From assembly GCA_029213195.1 (NCBI GenBank), contig JARGNI010000024.1:28028-92027 (forward strand): 64,000 bases of DNA, read 5' to 3'. Numbering within the stretch: position 1 is the first letter of the stretch; each line of letters begins with the position of its first letter. The DNA comes from Verrucomicrobiales bacterium (GTDB lineage: Bacteria > Verrucomicrobiota > Verrucomicrobiia > Verrucomicrobiales > DEV007). Under the pieces are notes generated by a model that saw only the letters and a list, made by a program, of their open reading frames with translations, did no database searches and was not told the DNA's origin. Below, piece after piece: positions 61,036 through 64,000 of this stretch. The translations under genes were made by a program, and so were the position numbers.

Positions 61036-62079
61036 TCAACAGATTCGAGGCAACTGCTCGCCAGGCAGCCGATCGAGGACCCGATCAGTTCCGAGGATGG
61101 ATCGCAGGATCACCCGTTGATTGGTTTCTTCCTCCACCTGCCCAATTTGGACACTGTTGGCGGCTTCGGGGATGGCGCGCATCGCGGCCAGGGCAGCAGC
61201 TACCTGATCGCCCGGAACGATGGCGATCATGGTTCCTTCATTGGCGACGAAAAACGGATCGAGGCCCAGCATTTCGCAGGCTCCCCGGACTCCGTCGGAA
61301 ACGGGAATTTTTTCCTCTTCGACCCGAAGTTGAAAGGTGGAATCGTCGGCGACTTCCTTCAACACCGTCGCGAGGCCACCACGCGTCAGATCGCGAAGAC
61401 AACGCACTTCGATGTTTGCTTCGAGCAGCGCATCGACCACATCCCAGAGCGGTGCGCAATCACTCTCGATCGAGGATTCGAATTCGAGCCCTTCCCGCTC
61501 CGCCAGGATGGTGATGCCGTGTCTGCCGAGATCTCCGGAGAGTAGAATCGCATCGCCCGGCTGAATCGATTGGGGAGAAATCTTCAGCCTGTGTTCGATC
61601 ACACCAATCCCCGCCGTGTTGACAAAGAGCCCATCGCCGCTGCCCCGGTCGACGACCTTGGTGTCACCCGTCACGATCGAAACACCGGCCCGGTCCGCCG
61701 CTGCCCGCATCGATTGGACCACTCTCGTCAGTTCCTCCATGGCATAGCCTTCTTCGAGGATGAAGCTGCAACTGAGAAACTTCGGCCGCGCGCCGCACAT
61801 CGCGAGATCGTTGACGGTTCCGTTCACCGCAAGCGATCCAATGTCACCGCCCGGAAAGAAGCGCGGCTCCACCACGTAGGAGTCGGCGGTGAATGCCAGT
61901 CGTGCCTCGCTGATCTCCAGGACCGCTCCGTCATGATTCTGCTCGAGCCAGGAATTCTGGAACCCGGGAAAAATGACCTCGCTGAGGAGTCGATTCGTCA
62001 TTCTGCCACCACTCCCATGGCCAATCTGGATGACCGGTTGATCCGTGATCGGAGTTGGGCAGGCAGGTTGTTTCGTCAC
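61036..62079 (-). CDS. hypE: Hydrogenase maturation factor HypE
   Basis: HypE dehydrates its own C-terminal thiocarbamate to thiocyanate and passes cyanide to iron on HypC-HypD. The 347-residue protein ends in the required PRIC with terminal Cys347, and has the PurM-like ATPase segments GHGSGGRMTNRLL, FTADSYVVEP and GDIGSLAVNGTVNDLAMCGA. It lies between hypD (10-base gap) and hydB with no gap, in the same operon. Confidence 0.97.
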   Translation of the reverse strand: MTKQPACPTPITDQPVIQIGHGSGGRMTNRLLSEVIFPGFQNSWLEQNHDGAVLEISEARLAFTADSYVVEPRFFPGGDIGSLAVNGTVNDLAMCGARPKFLSCSFILEEGYAMEELTRVVQSMRAAADRAGVSIVTGDTKVVDRGSGDGLFVNTAGIGVIEHRLKISPQSIQPGDAILLSGDLGRHGITILAEREGLEFESSIESDCAPLWDVVDALLEANIEVRCLRDLTRGGLATVLKEVADDSTFQLRVEEEKIPVSDGVRGACEMLGLDPFFVANEGTMIAIVPGDQVAAALAAMRAIPEAANSVQIGQVEEETNQRVILRSILGTDRVLDRLPGEQLPRIC

Positions 62080-62089
62080 ATCCCTATCA

Positions 62090-63238
62090 TCAGGAAGTCG
62101 CCGTCGAATGGCTCTGCGGATCTTGCGAATTTCCCGTCACCGATTCAGCAGGCCGATAACGGAAGTAAGCAGCACAGGCACCCTCGCTGGAGACCATGGT
62201 TGCTCCCATGGGATGCTCCGGAGTGCACCTGGTTCCAAAATGCGGACACTGACCGGGTCTCCGGAGGCCCTGTAGAATCCGGCCACTGATGCACGCCTCC
62301 TCTTCCAATCGATCTGAATATTGGCCATTCCTCGTCGGGAACCGCAGCGCGGCATCGTATTGGGCAAATTCCGGTGCGATCGCGAAGCCACTCTGCGAAA
62401 TCTCTCCCATGCCGCGCCACTGTCTCGAAACCACCCGGAACACACGACTCATCATCTCTCGGGCGGCGAGATTTCCCTCGTCGCGAACCGAGCGCGCGTA
62501 TTGATTCTCGACCTCCGCCCGCCCGGACTCAAGCTGACGCACACACATGAGCACCCCTCGCAGAAGGTCGACAGGTTCAAAGCCGGTGACGACAATAGGG
62601 ACCTCGTACTTCTCAGCGATCGGCAGGTATTCCTCGATCCCCATCACCGCGCAGACGTGTCCTGCCGCGAGAAAACCGTCGACCGCATTTTCGGGCGCCT
62701 CGAGCAAGGCTTCCATCGCAGGTGGCACGAGGACGTGAGAAACCAGCATAGAGAAATTCTCTACCCCCTGTTCCCGGGCCTGGTAGAGAGCCATGGCATT
62801 TGCGGGTGCCGTGGTTTCAAAACCTACGGCAAAGAATACGACTTCCCGATCCGGGTTCTGGCGTGCCAGGCGCAGCGCGTCCATCGGCGAATACACCATG
62901 CGCACATCGGCGCCGCTGGACTTCGCAGCGAGTAGATTCGTTTCGCTCCCCGGCACGCGAAGCATGTCACCGAAGGAACACAGGATCGTGTTTTTGGTCC
63001 CGGCAATGGCAATCGCCTGATCAATCATCTCGACCGGCGTGACACACACGGGACAGCCCGGTCCGTGGAGGAGGGTGATTTCATCGGGAAGGAGCGAATC
63101 GATTCCGTAGCGAACGATCGCATGAGTTTGCCCTCCGCAGACTTCCATGATCGTCCAAGGCCTCGTGGTAGCGGACCGGATCGCATCCGCCAAACGGAGG
63201 ACCGTTTTCTTGTCGCGGTAGGGATCAAGGTAGTCCAT
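62090..63238 (-). CDS. hypD: Hydrogenase maturation factor HypD
   Basis: The 382-residue iron-sulfur protein is the scaffold on which Fe(CN)2CO is assembled with HypC. Signature segments are [64 protein letters not shown] and the C-terminal cysteines ([16 protein letters not shown]). Start 63238 ([10 protein letters not shown]) matches where homologues begin; the open frame to 63343 has no family sequence. It is the first gene of the leftward hydrogenase operon and divergent from hypA across 99 bases, which must hold both promoters. Confidence 0.96.
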   Translation of the reverse strand: MDYLDPYRDKKTVLRLADAIRSATTRPWTIMEVCGGQTHAIVRYGIDSLLPDEITLLHGPGCPVCVTPVEMIDQAIAIAGTKNTILCSFGDMLRVPGSETNLLAAKSSGADVRMVYSPMDALRLARQNPDREVVFFAVGFETTAPANAMALYQAREQGVENFSMLVSHVLVPPAMEALLEAPENAVDGFLAAGHVCAVMGIEEYLPIAEKYEVPIVVTGFEPVDLLRGVLMCVRQLESGRAEVENQYARSVRDEGNLAAREMMSRVFRVVSRQWRGMGEISQSGFAIAPEFAQYDAALRFPTRNGQYSDRLEEEACISGRILQGLRRPGQCPHFGTRCTPEHPMGATMVSSEGACAAYFRYRPAESVTGNSQDPQSHSTATS

Positions 63239-63337
63239 CAGTGAAGGGAAGCTACAGCCGCCTCGTTCGACATCAAGACACGGTTGGCAAATGAGCCATT
63301 GAAAACCAATCACTCCTGTCTCATCCTGCCATTGCTC

Positions 63338-63679
63338 ATGCACGAGATGTCCGTCTGTCTCAGCCTTCTGGATATCCTCCAGTCAAGCGCCCGCGATCAC
63401 CAGTTCGACAAAGTCAAAACCGTGGTGCTCGAACTGGGAAGTCTCGGCTGCCTGGATCCGGAAGTGTTGCGCTACACCTTCGAAATCGCGGCGGAAAACA
63501 CCTTGGCCGAAGGCGCGATCCTCGATATCGTGGAGTTGCCGGTTCGTGCCTGGTGCTTCCACTGCGAGAAAGAGGTGGAGACCGGAACGGAGTTCGGATC
63601 CTGCCCATTGTGCGGAGGGAATGACCTCCGACTCGAGTCCGGGCAGGAAATGAGAATCAAAGAATTGAAGGTAGAATAA
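63338..63679 (+). CDS. hypA: Hydrogenase nickel incorporation protein HypA
   Basis: The 113-residue nickel metallochaperone starts MHEMSVC, giving the nickel-binding His2, and has the zinc site CFHC and CPLC (about residues 73-93). It works with HypB to insert nickel into the large subunit. The ATG at 63338 is required to place His2; upstream open sequence to 63284 is not conserved. Its stop TAA overlaps the hypB ATG by one base (TAATG), so the two are coupled. Confidence 0.96.
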   Translation: MHEMSVCLSLLDILQSSARDHQFDKVKTVVLELGSLGCLDPEVLRYTFEIAAENTLAEGAILDIVELPVRAWCFHCEKEVETGTEFGSCPLCGGNDLRLESGQEMRIKELKVE

Positions 63680-64000
63680 TGTGCGATATTTGCGGATGCG
63701 GTTCAGATGAAGTGAGCATTGAAGGTGGTCGCCACGAAGGTGGTCGCCACGAAGGTGGGCATCATCACCACCATCACGATGAACATGGTCATACTCACGA
63801 TCACGATCACCCCCATACTCATACTCACAACCACGGCGAGGCAGATGGCCATGCGGCTGCCGTTCAGCCCATCGTGATCAACCACTACTACCAGTCCGGA
63901 GCCCAGGTTTTCCAGTATCTAACTCCCGACCCGAGACCTGGTCACAGCCACGATCACAGCCACGATCACAGCCACGATCACAGCCACGATCACAGCCACG
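63679..64000 (+). CDS. hypB: Hydrogenase accessory GTPase HypB, histidine-rich N-terminus (partial)
   Basis: Only the first 107 codons are in the window. The start MCDICGCG is the HypB N-terminal nickel-binding motif. A first His-rich block follows (GGHHHHHHDEHGHTHDHDH), then a non-repetitive linker (VQPIVINHYYQSGAQVFQY), then a second block of HSHD repeats that runs off the window end. The GTPase domain is not seen. Long His tracts in HypB store nickel; two blocks imply large capacity. Named from the N-terminus and operon position after hypA. Confidence 0.93.
   Translation, partial: MCDICGCGSDEVSIEGGRHEGGRHEGGHHHHHHDEHGHTHDHDHPHTHTHNHGEADGHAAAVQPIVINHYYQSGAQVFQYLTPDPRPGHSHDHSHDHSHDHSHDHSH
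63943..64000 (+). repeat. 12-base tandem repeat coding HSHD units in hypB
   Basis: CACAGCCACGAT repeats with almost no change about 4.8 times up to the window end. Each unit encodes His-Ser-His-Asp, so gain or loss of units keeps the frame. A separate 15-base repeat (GAAGGTGGTCGCCAC, 63721-63735 and 63736-63750, with a partial third copy) lies earlier in the same gene. Confidence 0.9.

Noticed and set aside
63943..64000. CRISPR-like regular repeats at the window end
   Set aside because: The 12-base units have no spacers and encode the His-rich tract of HypB in frame.

Overview
The window looks like chromosomal DNA from a GC-rich member of the Planctomycetota/Verrucomicrobiota group, most likely Verrucomicrobiota. 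The signs are formylglycine sulfatases, DUF1501 proteins, a PSD1-type (DUF1549/DUF1553) cytochrome protein, an ECF sigma/anti-sigma pair of the type common in these phyla, a GlyGly-CTERM/rhombosortase pair and an SHD1-like protein. No rRNA, tRNA, CRISPR array, insertion sequence or prophage was seen. Taxonomy is inferred from gene content only.

Layout. 0-10.3 kb: housekeeping and envelope genes (clpS, a DUF1287 protein, a Usp-DUF389 membrane protein, a lipoprotein, a PBP2-like transpeptidase, uvrC, a PAS-AraC regulator and an MBL-fold hydrolase). 10.3-13.1 kb: a rhombosortase beside a VIT-VWA protein that carries a matching C-terminal sorting tail. 13.2-20.6 kb: a tightly overlapping operon read leftward (sigma factor, anti-sigma factor, PSD1 protein, sulfatase, DUF1501). 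20.7-32 kb: hydrolases, two more sulfatases, a patatin-like lipase, a P-type ATPase and an orphan DUF1501 gene, with hairpin-rich intergenic repeats. 32.2-33.9 kb: a MEMO-CapA fusion.

33.9-42.3 kb is the most unusual part. Three genes lie on one strand: a multi-pass membrane protein with a SLATT-like segment and a C-terminal serine hydrolase, a 1429-residue DUF4062-STAND ATPase-WD40 protein with one membrane segment, and an exported MORN-YARHG protein. Topology suggests a cytoplasmic STAND switch coupled across the inner membrane to periplasmic WD40, hydrolase and MORN parts. This is a candidate for an undescribed envelope surveillance or conflict system.

42.5-53.2 kb: an ABC exporter with a LolA-like partner, a DUF2238-like and a lycopene-cyclase-like membrane protein, an SHD1-LamG protein, an alkyl sulfatase gene interrupted by an in-frame TAG, an AraC regulator, and an unknown protein with four copies of a ~50-residue module.

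53.3-64 kb: a compact group 3b [NiFe]-hydrogenase cassette. It contains the four structural subunits in the order hydB-(cNMP sensor)-hydG-hydD-hydA, a maturation endopeptidase and the full maturation set hypA-F (hypB is cut by the window end). A truncated sulfatase relic sits directly beside hypC and may mark the edge of the inserted cassette. The alpha and delta subunits form the NiFe catalytic core, beta and gamma carry electrons to NAD(P), and Hyp proteins plus the protease build and lock in the NiFe(CN)2CO centre.
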